Shown here piece after piece: positions 53,195 through 64,000 of a stretch of 64,000 nt of DNA. Origin of the DNA: Ilex aquifolium (Eukaryota > Streptophyta > Magnoliopsida > Aquifoliales > Aquifoliaceae); contig OX637404.1 in assembly GCA_951799425.1 (NCBI GenBank), positions 18,686,045 through 18,750,044 of the forward strand, read 5' to 3'. The notes beneath the pieces were generated by a model. That model was not told the origin of the DNA, did not search any database, and worked only from the letters and a program-made list of their open reading frames with translations. A program made the translations under genes and the position numbers. Every line of letters begins with the position of its first letter. The first letter of the stretch is position 1.

Positions 53195-55741
53195 CTCCCG
53201 AACCTGACCACTCCCCTTTTAGGCATCACCTTCAAGAATACATGATCTCCGACACGAAATTCAGAGGTCGCTGCCGTCTGTCGACGTAGCTCTTCTGCCG
53301 ACTCTGAACCGTGAGAAGACGTTTGCATATCAAGTCCACCTTCTCCGAGGTGTCTCTAATTAAATCTGAACCCGTGGAAGGTCTCTCTCCAACCTCTGTC
53401 TAACAAATCGGAGAACGGCACGGCCTCCCATAAAGTGTCTCATAGGGTGTCATCTGTATACTCGCTTGATAACTGTTGTTATAGGCGAACTCCACTAAGG
53501 GTAAATGCTCCTCCCAGCCACCCTTGAGATCAAGGACGCATGCCCGTAACATGTCCTGTAAAGTCTGGATAGTCCTCTCTGACTGACCGTCCGTCTGGGG
53601 ATGAAAAGTGGTGCTCATAATCAATTGTGTCCCCATGGCTCGCTGGAAACTCCCCCAAAAATGAGCTATGAACCTAGGGTCCCGATCTGATACTATAGAT
53701 ACGAACACCCAATGTAACCGGAATATCTCCCCGTATGTACAGTCTACAAAATTCCTCCAGTGTGAAGCTCATCCGCACTGCCAAAAAGTGTGCCGACTTC
53801 GTAAGCGGGTCCATTATCACCCACACCGCGTCATGCCCCTGCGATGTCCGTGGCAAGTGGGTCACAAAATTCATCGTGACGTGCTCCCACTTCCACTCAG
53901 CCACCTCCAAAGGTTGGAGCAACTCTGCTGGTCTCTGGTGCTCAGTCTTGACCGGCTGACACGTGAGACATCGATTAACAAAATCTCCAACGTGCCTCTT
54001 CATCCCACTCCAATAGTACTGGCGGCAAAGATCATGGTACATCTTCGTGCCACCTGGATGCATAGCAAAATGGGAACAATGAAACTCCCTAAGGATCTCC
54101 TCTCTCAGATCCACAGACTAGGGAACCACAACCCTTCTCCTGAACCGAAGACAACCATCCGTGTGAATAACCCAGCCCTCGTCACCTGTACCCTATCCCT
54201 GATGGACAAAATCTCAGTATCTTGCCCCTAGGATTCTATTACCCTGCTCGGTAGGGAAGGTGTAGCCACTAGACTCCCCAAAGTGCCCTGAGTTTGATCC
54301 TTGTAGTGTAGCCCAAACTGTCCCACAGTCTCGAGCATCAGCCACTTCTGGGAAGCTATACTGGCCAAAACTCCCCGTGACTTCCGACTCAGTGTATCAG
54401 CCATCACATTTGCCTTACCGGGATGGTAATGCAAAGTAAAGTCATAATCCTCTAGGTACTCCATCCACATGTGATGTCTCATATTGAGGTCCCGCTGCGT
54501 GAACATGTAATTCAGACTTTTATGGTCTGAAAATACCTCAAACTGCTCTCCATAAAGATAGTGGCGCCATGCCTTCAAGGCAAAGACAATAGTCGCTAAC
54601 TCCATGTCACGTGTGGGGTAATTTTACTCGTGGCTATTCAACTGCCGAGAACCATAAGCTACCACCCTGTCGGACTGCATCAAAACACACCCAAGTCCGT
54701 CCTTGGAGCCATCACAATAAACTGTGTACCTCTGTCCCCTCTCCGAAACTATCAAAATCGGAGCTGAAGTAAGCCTCTTCTTTAACTCTTGGAATGCCCT
54801 CTCACACGAGTCATCCCACTGAAACTTGATCTCCTTCTTGGTCAATCTAGTCATAGGTGCAGCTAGTCGGGAGAAATCCTCAATGAACCTCATGTAATAC
54901 CCTGTCAATCCCAAGAAGCTACGTATCTCGAAGAATGACTTTGGCCTCTCCCAATTCATGACCGCCTCAACTTTTTTCGAGTCGAATGACACACCCGAAG
55001 CTGACACCACATGTCCCCGAAATTTCACCTCCGTCAGCAAAAATTCGCACTTGCTGAACTTGGCGTACAACCGGTGGTCTCTCAAGGTCTGGAGAACAAC
55101 CCTCAAGTGACTCTCATGCTCCTCCTCAGACTTGGAATAGATCAGTATATCATCAACAAAGACCACAACGAACTGATCTAGGTAGGGCTAGAACACCCTA
55201 TGCATAAGATCCATGAATTCCGCCGGGACATTCGTCAATCTGAATGACATCACAATAAACTCGAAATGCCCAGAACGCGTTCGAAATGCCTTCTTCGGAA
55301 TGTCGGCATCCCTAATCCTTAAATGATGGTACCCTGTGCGCATATCTATATTGGAGTAGACCCGTGCCCCTCTCAGCTGGTCAAAAAGATCATCGATCCT
55401 CGGCAATGGGTACTTATTCTTGATAGTGACCCTGTTCAACTGCCGGTAGTCAATGCAGAGCCTAAGCGTCTTGTTCTTCTTCTTTGCAAATAGCACCAAA
55501 GCACCCCAAGGTAAAGTACTCAGCCTAATAAAGCCTCTATCCAATAGTTCTTGTAACTGGACTTTAAGCTCCTACAACTCTGCTGGTGCCATCCTATGCG
55601 GATTCATAGAAATAGGGGATGCATCGGGCTATAACTCTATGGTGAAGTCTACATCCCGATGCGGTGGCAACCCTGGTAACTCATCTGGAAAGACATCCGC
55701 ATAGTCACACCACAGACTTTACCGGCAGATCAGTCGGTAAT
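53195..55741 (-). pseudogene. H body 1: RT, RNase H, integrase
   Basis: Reading leftwards: RT (FPDELPGLPPH in broken frame, then [35 protein letters not shown] and [16 protein letters not shown]), RNase H ([31 protein letters not shown]), integrase zinc domain (HCSHFAMHPGGTK.. CLTCQ), core (a frame change near 53700, then [13 protein letters not shown]) to 53400. Several stops and frame changes. The integrase C-terminus and chromodomain are deleted at 53194. Confidence 0.88.
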
Positions 55742-56222
55742 TTAGGGTACATTTCTTCTCTCTAGATTATGGACTAGAGTAATATTTGATTCTGCTGCAT
55801 CACATTCTTTTATTGCTACATAATGCCAACGAGACTTGGGCTTAGAGGCCGAGAATCTAGAGGAGCCCATGTATGTGAGTTCAGCCCTAGGAGACAGAGT
55901 TTGTATTGACAAGATATGTAGGGGTTGTGAGTTGGAGATCCAAGGGACCCAGCTCACCGTTGATCTTAGGGTCATCGAGATGACAGAGTTCGATGTCATA
56001 CTCGGGATGGATTGGTTGGCGGCACATAAGGTCGCCATTGATTGCGAACGCAAGAGGGTTACAACCTACACTTTAGACGGGGTTTGTTTCAAGTTTTAAG
56101 GGGAGAAGCACAATGCTTTACCCCATGCCGTATATGACTCCCGATGACACGAACAGTTGATAGGCTGGCTTGCTAGCCTTACATTGGAGGACGAGGCGAG
56201 ACATGAGTTAGGTCTGCCTAGC
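55742..56222 (+). pseudogene. H body 1: inverted protease segment
   Basis: Plus-strand gypsy protease: a FDSAASHSF active site (Gly changed to Ala), RDLGLEAENLEEPMYVSS, and TEFDVILGMDWLAAHKVAID, followed after a stop by GWLASLTLEDEARHELGLP. That last part normally lies directly upstream of RT in the same direction. Here it points the opposite way and its end touches LTR2. Confidence 0.85.
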
Positions 56223-58224
56223 TGTGACGCCCTCAGATCCGGGTGTCTGTAATTACCCTGTTGATCACCCATCAACCTGCGGAATATCCGTGGATACCGT
56301 GTAACTCGATAACACGCCGTTATGCCCCATTTACCGGGTTCCATAACTTAACAAAATTAGGGCACAGTCTCCTTTGTACGGGGAGCTCTACCCAAAACGC
56401 AACTTGTGCTATCCTACAACATTGATCACACCGGGTCCATTCATTCATACTCTATTGCATAGTATTGGATACTACCATAATCATCATCACTACGTACATT
56501 CATTCATAAAAGAATAAATGTCTCAAAAGAGTCTCATATTCATGCATTTTAAATATAAATAAGTTTTTGTTACAAAAATTATACAAGGCCAAAAATAAAC
56601 ATATACAAGGGACTACAATGTCAAAATAAGAGCAACAGACTGGCTCTGTCGTCAAAGCGGGCCCATGGCCTCGCCTTCGGTGGACGCCTGGGCGATATTT
56701 GAAAAATGTTCCCATAAAGGGTGAGCCAACGCTCAATAGGGTAACTCCTATAGAGAATACCTCTCAACCTAAATGCATATGAAATGTCACATGCAACAAT
56801 CATTTCATGCATTCATTCAAATATGTATATTATAAAAAAATGCCATAAATCATGTCATGCCATGAGATGAGACTCATGCAAGCAATACCAACACCGAGCC
56901 CCATCTTGAGCTCACACAATACATGCAATGTCATGCGTATGTATCCGGGCATTCCAAACCCCTGTCATTGGTGTTATGTACACTCAATAACTAATTGATT
57001 CATTTTCTTGTGTCTTTGTGGGCAGATGATTTATGGTATTACACCAATGGGACACCAACCATCAACGGATTTTCAAGACATCCCACCCGCGGCTCCGTTT
57101 TCACCGTTACTCTTTTCTGGAATTGCACCGCCGAAAAGTGTATAAACCAAGTAAGCGGGTCTTGCACCCGAGGGACAATCTAGTCCTTCTTGCTATCCCC
57201 AATACGTTTATCCATTTAATTTTTCGTGCGACTCAGCCGGACCTTGGTGCGACTTTTCCGAGCCCACGATCAACCACCTATGTGGTGATTGATTACATAC
57301 CATGCACACACTCCCACCCATGTTAATGCCCATGAATATAGTGTAACCCATGCATAATGCAATATAATGTGCAATTGTCTTTCGTACTATTTACAATGTC
57401 CATTACATAATGAATGCAATATAATGACATTTTCAACACAATCTCAAGCATGTTATGTAAGATAATCAACTCAACTAACATACTTGTATTCATCTAGGCA
57501 TTTAAATAAACACCTAGATGGCACATCAATTTATACAACTAGCATGCTTATTACTTTCAACATGGCAACATATTTATTAATTCTATAAACATAAGTATAA
57601 GTCCACCACAATAATCATTTAACATACATATTATTTCATAATCACATAACAAACTAATAATTTTATTAAACTTGATATGCCATTAAAACATCAAGTCATG
57701 CTAATGTACAATTAACATTCTTTAAACTACTACATTAACTTACACCAAGTTTATTATAATAGGATTTTACTAATTATAAGTTTAATTATAAATCCTATAT
57801 TTGACCTACTAGTTACACTAGTCAAGACCTAACATGTGATATACACCCTTAGCCCACCCATTTCATATGTCACATTTTAGGTTGAAATTACATCTAAATA
57901 GGGAAAACCTTACCTCTCGTAGCGTGAGCCCACGTAGTAAAACTCCAACGATAGCCCAAATTTAGTTTTCCAAGCCTTAGGCCTAAATTCTCGTATTTGA
58001 TTTTTTTTTTTGGAGAAAAATACGATCTTTGGTGTGGTTGTGTAACTCTCGCTGAGTAGAGCAACTTTAATTCTTGGCCCGAAGCGATTAAACGGTTCAA
58101 TCTTCGTAGATCTGAGGAAGAAGATCAGGAGGTCTAACTTTTTTTCTTTTCTTTTTCTCTTTCTCTCTTTTCTATCTTTCTGTCTCGCCGCCTTTGGAGA
58201 AGAAAGCAAAAGAAAAGTCTTCCA

Positions 58225-58279
<55 letters not shown>

Positions 58280-58393
58280 TAAATTTATTTTTTAAAAAAA
58301 TTTACGTTTTTGACCCGTACTTTAACAATTAATTATTATTTTACCCCCTTTAATTAGGATTTTATTAGTTAACTTTTTTTGCCGGGTTTTACA
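56223..58393 (-). repeat. LTR2 of H, complete
   Basis: 2171 bp; minus strand starts TGTAAAACCC and ends GGGCGTCACA. It includes a (TA)n run. Its U5 end abuts the inverted protease of body 1 with no primer-binding site between. Confidence 0.88.
58227..58277. repeat. (TA)n microsatellite in LTR2
   Basis: About 25 TA units near the U3 end of the LTR. The matching region is deleted from LTR1 and absent from truncated LTR3, so its length in the parent is unknown. Confidence 0.95.
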
Positions 58394-58405
58394 TTCTCCC
58401 CCCTT
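58394..58405 (-). promoter_or_regulatory. Polypurine tract of H body 2
   Basis: Minus strand AAGGGGGGAGAA directly upstream of the LTR2 start TGTAAAACCC, preceded by the TTTCGGGGACGAAATT phrase typical of Tekay elements. Confidence 0.85.
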
Positions 58406-58472
58406 AAGGGAATTTCGTCCCCGAAATTACACCCACATGCACATATAACAACATACACATGCAAAAAGTCAT

Positions 58473-61418
58473 TCAATACTCTATAACAATAAGAGATGTA
58501 TCTCCATCATTAAGCAGAAACGGATAGGTAGCTCGGATAATGTCCTCACGCTCCCATGTCGCCTCCTCCACCCCACGGTGCTGCCACAGCACCTTCACTA
58601 GCCTCACAATCTTGCCACGCAAAACCTGCTCTCAGCTGTCTATAATACGCATCGGTCCCTCCTCAAAGGTCCCATCCGCATCAACCATCAGCTCACCCCA
58701 ATCCACCACGTGTGTAGGATCTGGAGTGTACTTCCAGAGCATAGAAACATGGAACACCGCGTCAATACTAGATAGATTTGGCGATAATGCCAGCCGATAA
58801 ACGACTGTACCAACCCTCTCGAGTACCTCGAAGGGCCCGATATACCTCGGCGACAACTTTCCCCACTTCCCGAACCTGACCACTCCCCTCTTAGGCATCA
58901 CTTTCAGGACTACATGATCTCCGACCTTAAACTCCAGAGGTCGCCGCCGTCTATCGTCGTAGCTCTTTTGCCGACTCTGAACCGTGAGAAGACGTTTGCG
59001 TATCAAGTCCACCTTCTCCGAGGTGTCTCTAATCAAATCCGGACCCATGGAATATCTCTCTCTAACCTCCATCCAACCAATCGGAGAACAACACGACCTC
59101 CCATAAAGTGTCTCATAGGTTGCCATCTGTATACTCGCTTGATAACTGTTGTTATAGGCGAACTCCACTAAGGATAAATGTTCCTCCCAGCCACCCTTAA
59201 GATCAAGGACGCATGCCCGTAACATGTCCTCTAAAGTCTGGATAGTCCTCTCTGACTGACCGTCCGTCTGGGGATGAAAAGTGGTGCTCATCATCAACTA
59301 TGTCCCCATGGCTCGCTGGAAACTCTCCCAAAAATGGGCCGTGAATCTAGGGTCCCGATCTGATACTATAGATACGGACACCCAATGTAACCGGAATATC
59401 TCTCGTATGTACAGCCTACAGAATTCCTCCAGTGTGAAGGTCATCCGCACTGCCAAAAAGTGTGCCGACTTCGTAAGCGGGTCCACTATCACCCACACCG
59501 CGTCATGCCCCTACGATGTCCGTGGCAAGTGGGTCACAAAATCCATGGTGACGTGCTCCCACTTCCACTCAGCCACCTCCAAAGGTTGGAGCAACTCTGC
59601 TGGTCTCTGGTGCTCAGTCTTGACCGGCTGACAAGTGAGACATCGATTAACAAAATCTCTAACGTGTCTCTTCATCCCACTCCAATAGTACTGGCGGCAA
59701 AGATCATGGTACATCTTCGTGCCACCTGGATGCATAGCAAAATGAGAACAATGAAACTCCCTAAGGATCTCCTCTCTCAGATCCACAGACTAGGGAACCA
59801 CAACCCTTCTCCTGAACCGAAGACAACCATCCGTGTGAATAACCCAGCCCTCGTCACCTGTACCTAACTGTACCCTATCCCTGATGGACAATATCTCAGT
59901 ATCTTGCCCCTAGGACTCTATCACCCTGTTCGGTAGGGAAGGCGTAGCCACTAGACTCCCCAAAGTGCCCTGAGTTTAATCCCTGTAGTGTAGCCCAAAA
60001 TGTCCCACAGTCTCGAGCATTAGCCACTCCTGGGAAGCTATACTGGCCAAAACTCCCTGTGACTTCCGACTAAGTGCATCAGCCACCACATTTGTCTTAC
60101 CGGGATGGTAATGCAAAGTAAAGTCATAATCCTCTAGGTACTCCATCCACCTGCGCTGTCTCATATTGAGGTCCAGCTACGTGAAGATGTACTTCAGACT
60201 TTTATGGTCTGAAAATACCTCAAACTGCTCTCCATAAAGATAGTGGCGACATGCCTTCAAGGCAAAGACAACAGTCGCTAACTTCATGTCACGTGTGGGG
60301 TAATTTTGCTCGTGGCTTTTCAACTGCCGAGAACCATAAGCTACCACCCTGCCGGACTGCATCAAAATACACACAAGTCCGTCCTTGGAGCCATCACAAT
60401 AAACTATGTACCTTTGTCCCCTCTTCGAAACTATCAAAATTGGAGCTGAAGTAAGCCTTTTCTTTAACTCTTGGAATGCCCTCTCACACGATCATCCCAC
60501 TGAAACTTGATCTCCTTCCTGGTCAATCTAGTCATAGGTGCAGCTAGTCGGGAGAACCTCAATGAACCTCATGTAATACCCTGTCAATCCCAAAAAACTA
60601 CGTATCTCGAAGACTGACTTCAGCCTGTCCCAATTCATGACTGCCTCAACTTTTTTCGAGTCGACTGACACACTCGAAGCTGACACCACATGTCCTAGAA
60701 ATTTCACCTCCGTCAGCCAAAATTCGTACTTGCTGAACTTGGCGTACAACCGGTGGTCTCTCAAGGTCTGGAGAACAACCCTCAAGTGACCCTCATGCTC
60801 ATCCTCAGACTTGGAGTAGATCAGTATGTCATCAACAAAGACCACAACGAACTGATCTAGGTAGGGCTGGAACACCCTATGCATAAGATCCATGAATTCT
60901 GCCGGTACATTTGTCAATCCGAATGGCATCACAATAAACTCGAAATGCCCAGAACGCGTTTGAAATGCCGTCTTCAGAATGTCGGCATCCCTAATCCTTA
61001 ACTGATGGTACCCTGTGTGCAGATCTATCTTGGAGTAAACTCGTGCCCCTCTCAGTTGGTCAAAAAGATCATCGATCCTCAGTAATGGGTACTTATTCTT
61101 GATAGTGACCCTGTTCAACTGCCGGTAGTCAATGCAGAGCCTAAGCGTCTTTTCCTTCTTCTTGGCAAATAGCACCGGAGCACCCCCAGGTGAAGTACTC
61201 GGCCTAATAAAACCTCTATCCAATAATTCTTGTAACTGGACTTTAAGCTCCTGCAACTCCGCTGGTGCCATCCTATGCAGTGTCATAGAAATAGGGAATG
61301 CACCGGGCTATAACTCTATGGTGAAGTCTACATCCCGATGCGGTGGCAACCCTGGTAACTCATCTGGAAAGACAGCCGCATAGTCACACCACAGACTTTA
61401 CCGGCAGATCAGTCGGTA
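58473..61418 (-). pseudogene. H body 2: RT, RNase H, integrase, chromodomain
   Basis: Right to left: FPDELPGLPPHRDVDFTIEL, a stop, then RT open from 61286 to 60528 ([40 protein letters not shown]); a two-base loss near 60556; RNase H ([15 protein letters not shown]); integrase zinc domain (HCSHFAMHPGGTKM.. CLTCQ); core ending [13 protein letters not shown] with [10 protein letters not shown]; and the C-terminus from 59297 to a stop near 58629. In the same frame after that stop, a chromodomain-like WQHRGVEEATWEREDI continues to 58473. Dead, but it shows the full chromovirus layout. Confidence 0.9.
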
Positions 61419-61901
61419 ATTCATGGTACATTTCTTCTCTCTAGATTATGGACTAGAGTATTATTTGATTCTGGTGCATCACATTCTTTTATTGCTACAT
61501 CATGCCAACGAGACTTGGGCTTAGAGGCCGAGACTCTGGAGGAGCCCATGTATGTGAGTTCACCCCTAGGAGACAGAGTTTGTATTGACAAGATATGTTG
61601 GGGTTGTGAGTTGGAGATCGAAGGGACCCAGCTCACCGTTGATCTTAAGGTCATCGAGATGACAGAGTTCGATGTCATACTCGGGATGGATTGGTTGGTG
61701 GCACATAAGGTCGTCATTGATTGCGAACGCAAGAGGGTTACGACCTACACTTCAGACGGGGTTTGTTTCAAATTTTAGGGGGAGAAGCACAATGTTTTAC
61801 CCCATGCCGTATATGACTCCCGATGACACGGACATTTGATAGGTTGGCTTGCTAGCCTTACATTGGAGGACGAGGCGAGACACGAGTTAGGTCTGCCTAT
61901 C
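61419..61901 (+). pseudogene. H body 2: inverted protease segment
   Basis: Same structure and same end points as 55742-56222. Active-site region FDSGASHSF (here with the standard Gly, in a broken frame), then GLEAETLEEPMYVSS and TEFDVILGMDWLVAHK, a stop, and WLASLTLEDEARHELGLP ending at LTR3. Confidence 0.85.
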
Positions 61902-63365
61902 TGTGACGCCCCCAAATTCAGATGTCCGTAATTACCCCGTTGATTACCCATTAACCCACGGAATACTCGTGGATATCGTGTAACTCGATAACACGCCGTT
62001 ATGCCCCATTTACCGTGTTCCATAACTTAACAAAATTTGGGTAGAGTCTCCTTTGTACGGGGAGCTCTACCCAAAACGTAACCTGTGCTATCCTACAACA
62101 TTGACCACACGGGGTCCATTCATCCATACTCAATTGCATAGTATTGGATACTACCATAATAATCATCACTACATACATTCATTCATAAAAGAATAAATGT
62201 CTCAAAAGAGTCACATATTCATGCCTTTTAAATATAAACAAGTTTTTGTTACAAAAATTATACAAGGCCAAAAGTAAACATATACAAGGGACTGCAAAGT
62301 CAAAATAAGAGCCACAGACCGGCTCTGTCGTCAAAGCGGGCCCATGGCTTCGCATTCGGTGGGCGTTTGAGCGATACCTGAAAAATGTTCCCATAAAGGG
62401 TGAGCTAACGCTCAATAAGGTAACTCCTATATAGAATACCTCTCAACCTAAATGCATATGAAATGTCACATGCAGCAATCATTTCATGCATTCATTCAAA
62501 TATGTATATTATGAACAAATGTCATAAATCATGTCATGCCATGAGATGAGACTCATGCAAGCAATACCAACACCGAGCCCCATCCTGAGCTTCCACAACA
62601 CATGCAATGTCATGCGTATGTATCCGAGCATTTTAAGCCCCTGTCATTGGTGTTATGTATACTCAATAACTAATTGATTCATTTTCTTGTGTCTTTGTGG
62701 GGAGATGATTTATGGTATTACACCAATGGGACACCAACCATCAACGGTTTTTCAGGACATCCCACATGTGGCTCCGTTTTCGCCGTTACACTTTTCTGGA
62801 ATTGCACCGCCAGAAAGTATATAAACCAAGTAAGCGGGTCTTGCACCCGAGGGAGAATCTAACCCTTCTTGCTATCCCCGACACGTTTATCCATTTAATT
62901 TTCCGTGCGACTCAGCCGGACCATGGTGCGACTTTCTCGAGCCCACGATCAACCACCTCTGTGGTGATTGATTTCATTCCATGCACACACTCCCACCCAT
63001 GTCAATACCCATGAATGTAGTGTAACTCATGCATAATGCAATATAATGTGCAATTGTGTTTGGTACTATTTACAATGTCCATTACATAATGAATGCAATA
63101 TAATGACATTTTTCACACAATCTCAAGCATGTTATGTAAGATAATCAACTCAACTAACATACTTGTATTCACCTAGACATTTAAATAAACACTTAGATGA
63201 CACATCAATTTATACAACTAGCATGCTTATTACTTTCAACATGACAACATGTTTATTAATTCTATAAGCATAAGTACAAGTCCACCACAATAATCATATG
63301 CTAAATAATCATTTAACTTACATATTATTTCATAATCATATAACAAGCTAATAATTTTATTAAAT
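61902..63365 (-). repeat. LTR3 of H, truncated
   Basis: Homologous to about the first two thirds of LTR2 (plus orientation), from TGTGACGCCCCCAAATTC to TAATTTTATTAAA. Beyond 63365 the match stops, so the U3 part of this LTR and anything beyond were lost. Confidence 0.85.
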
Positions 63366-64000
63366 ATTTGAATATGAATTTGAGTCTCTCTTGATTTGTG
63401 TTAAAAAAAAAAATCTTTTTTGATTTGATATGGGTATAAATCTAGTAGTTGAAATTTGAGTTTAAAAAAAGGGTAAGAATTAAAAATGCTCTTAGTATAT
63501 ATCAGACTTGCCTATGTAGAGTATTAAACCTTCCTCAAGTCTTAAGTATCACGTATGATTAGTGTTACTAACCTCTTCGTTTTCTACGTTGCTCGCTATT
63601 GTGATCAAGTCATACGAGTCCAAATCAATGAATCAATTTTCTGCATCCACAGTAAGTGTATAAATAGCATGGAAAAAACACCCTATATAGTATCAAAAGC
63701 ATAAAGTGAATGAAGGACCAGAATTATTTATATGTTTCTTTGACTACGCTGTTCACTAAAATCTTACTTTCCCCAATTTACACCGCACATGTTTTTTATG
63801 GCAAGACTTTAAAATCACTTATATGAGATTTGACTTTAGATATCTATAATTACTCATAAATTACGTGTATTAGATAAGTTTAGAAGACAACAACGAGAGT
63901 GTTGAACAAAAAAAGTCCATGTATATAGCCCATCTTAGGATTCACTCCACACCGCTGAGTGACCTTTGCGAGTTAAACGGGGCACATTTTGAATGCAGTC
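63366..64000. other. Unassigned DNA
   Basis: AT-rich, no coding domain and no repeat matching the rest of the window. Confidence 0.5.

Larger units (their letters stand above)
51284..63365 (-). mobile_element. Tandem rearranged chromovirus H
   Basis: Order on the plus strand: LTR1, body 1, LTR2, body 2, LTR3 (truncated). Both bodies carry pol on the minus strand and, at their right end, a protease segment on the plus strand. LTR ends (minus: TGTAAAACCC.. GGGGCGTCACA), a polypurine tract, a gypsy YVDD-class RT with [11 protein letters not shown], an HHCC plus DDE integrase and a C-terminal chromodomain identify a Tekay/Del-like chromovirus. No gag or primer site remains. Body 1 is about 740 bp shorter than body 2. 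Confidence 0.85.

Noticed and set aside
53668-54231. 187-codon plus-strand frame as a host gene
   Set aside because: It is antisense to the chromovirus integrase, whose domains are clear on the minus strand; body 2 has the same antisense shadow broken elsewhere.

Overview
This is transposon-packed nuclear DNA of a flowering plant, almost certainly a eudicot. The evidence is the retroelement content: Ty1/copia elements with initiator-Met tRNA primer sites, Athila-type Ty3/gypsy elements with Asp-tRNA primer sites, a Tekay/Del-like chromovirus, a tRNA-derived SINE and a hAT-type MITE. I see no convincing host gene, tRNA, rRNA or CRISPR array. Genus cannot be fixed from this sequence alone.

Layout. 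1-2137 is AT-rich DNA with a reverse-oriented SINE (505-778) and a 595-bp hAT MITE (1516-2110). 2138-7034 is one intact, apparently very young Tork/Tnt1-like copia element: two 440-bp LTRs I read as identical, one uninterrupted 1294-aa Gag-Pol frame, and TSD TAAAT. 7260-51233 is a four-level nest. An old copia relic 'A' (+) is split by copia 'B' (-, 8744-44183, TSD GTTGT) and by copia 'G' (+, 45280-50158). B is split in its gag by Athila-like 'C' (+, 12500-43260, TSD TCTTC). C is split internally by 'E' (+, 16414-23112, a deletion derivative) and inside its 3' LTR by 'D' (-, 32753-42744, TSD CTTCA). D and E belong to one family. 51284-63365 is a tandem, internally rearranged chromovirus: LTR, body, LTR, body, truncated LTR. 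In both bodies the protease segment is inverted relative to RT and integrase. 63366-64000 is unassigned.

How the parts work together. Each autonomous family encodes Gag plus protease, reverse transcriptase, RNase H and integrase, flanked by LTR promoters, a primer-binding site and a polypurine tract. C also keeps a third ORF downstream of integrase.

The most unusual signal is regulatory. Three different families (Tork, C, D/E) carry arrays of short self-complementary words just upstream of the LTR TATA box. The word differs by family: GCGTCCGGACGC, ACGTTCGAACGT, and CAGCGC..GCGCTG. C repeats the same array plus a TATA box in front of its third ORF, and D carries a second array at the equivalent place after integrase. 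Other items worth checking are a conserved second polypurine-like block, a conserved hairpin motif after integrase, a four-copy tandem repeat in D/E, an in-frame pol deletion in E, and the inverted-protease tandem chromovirus.
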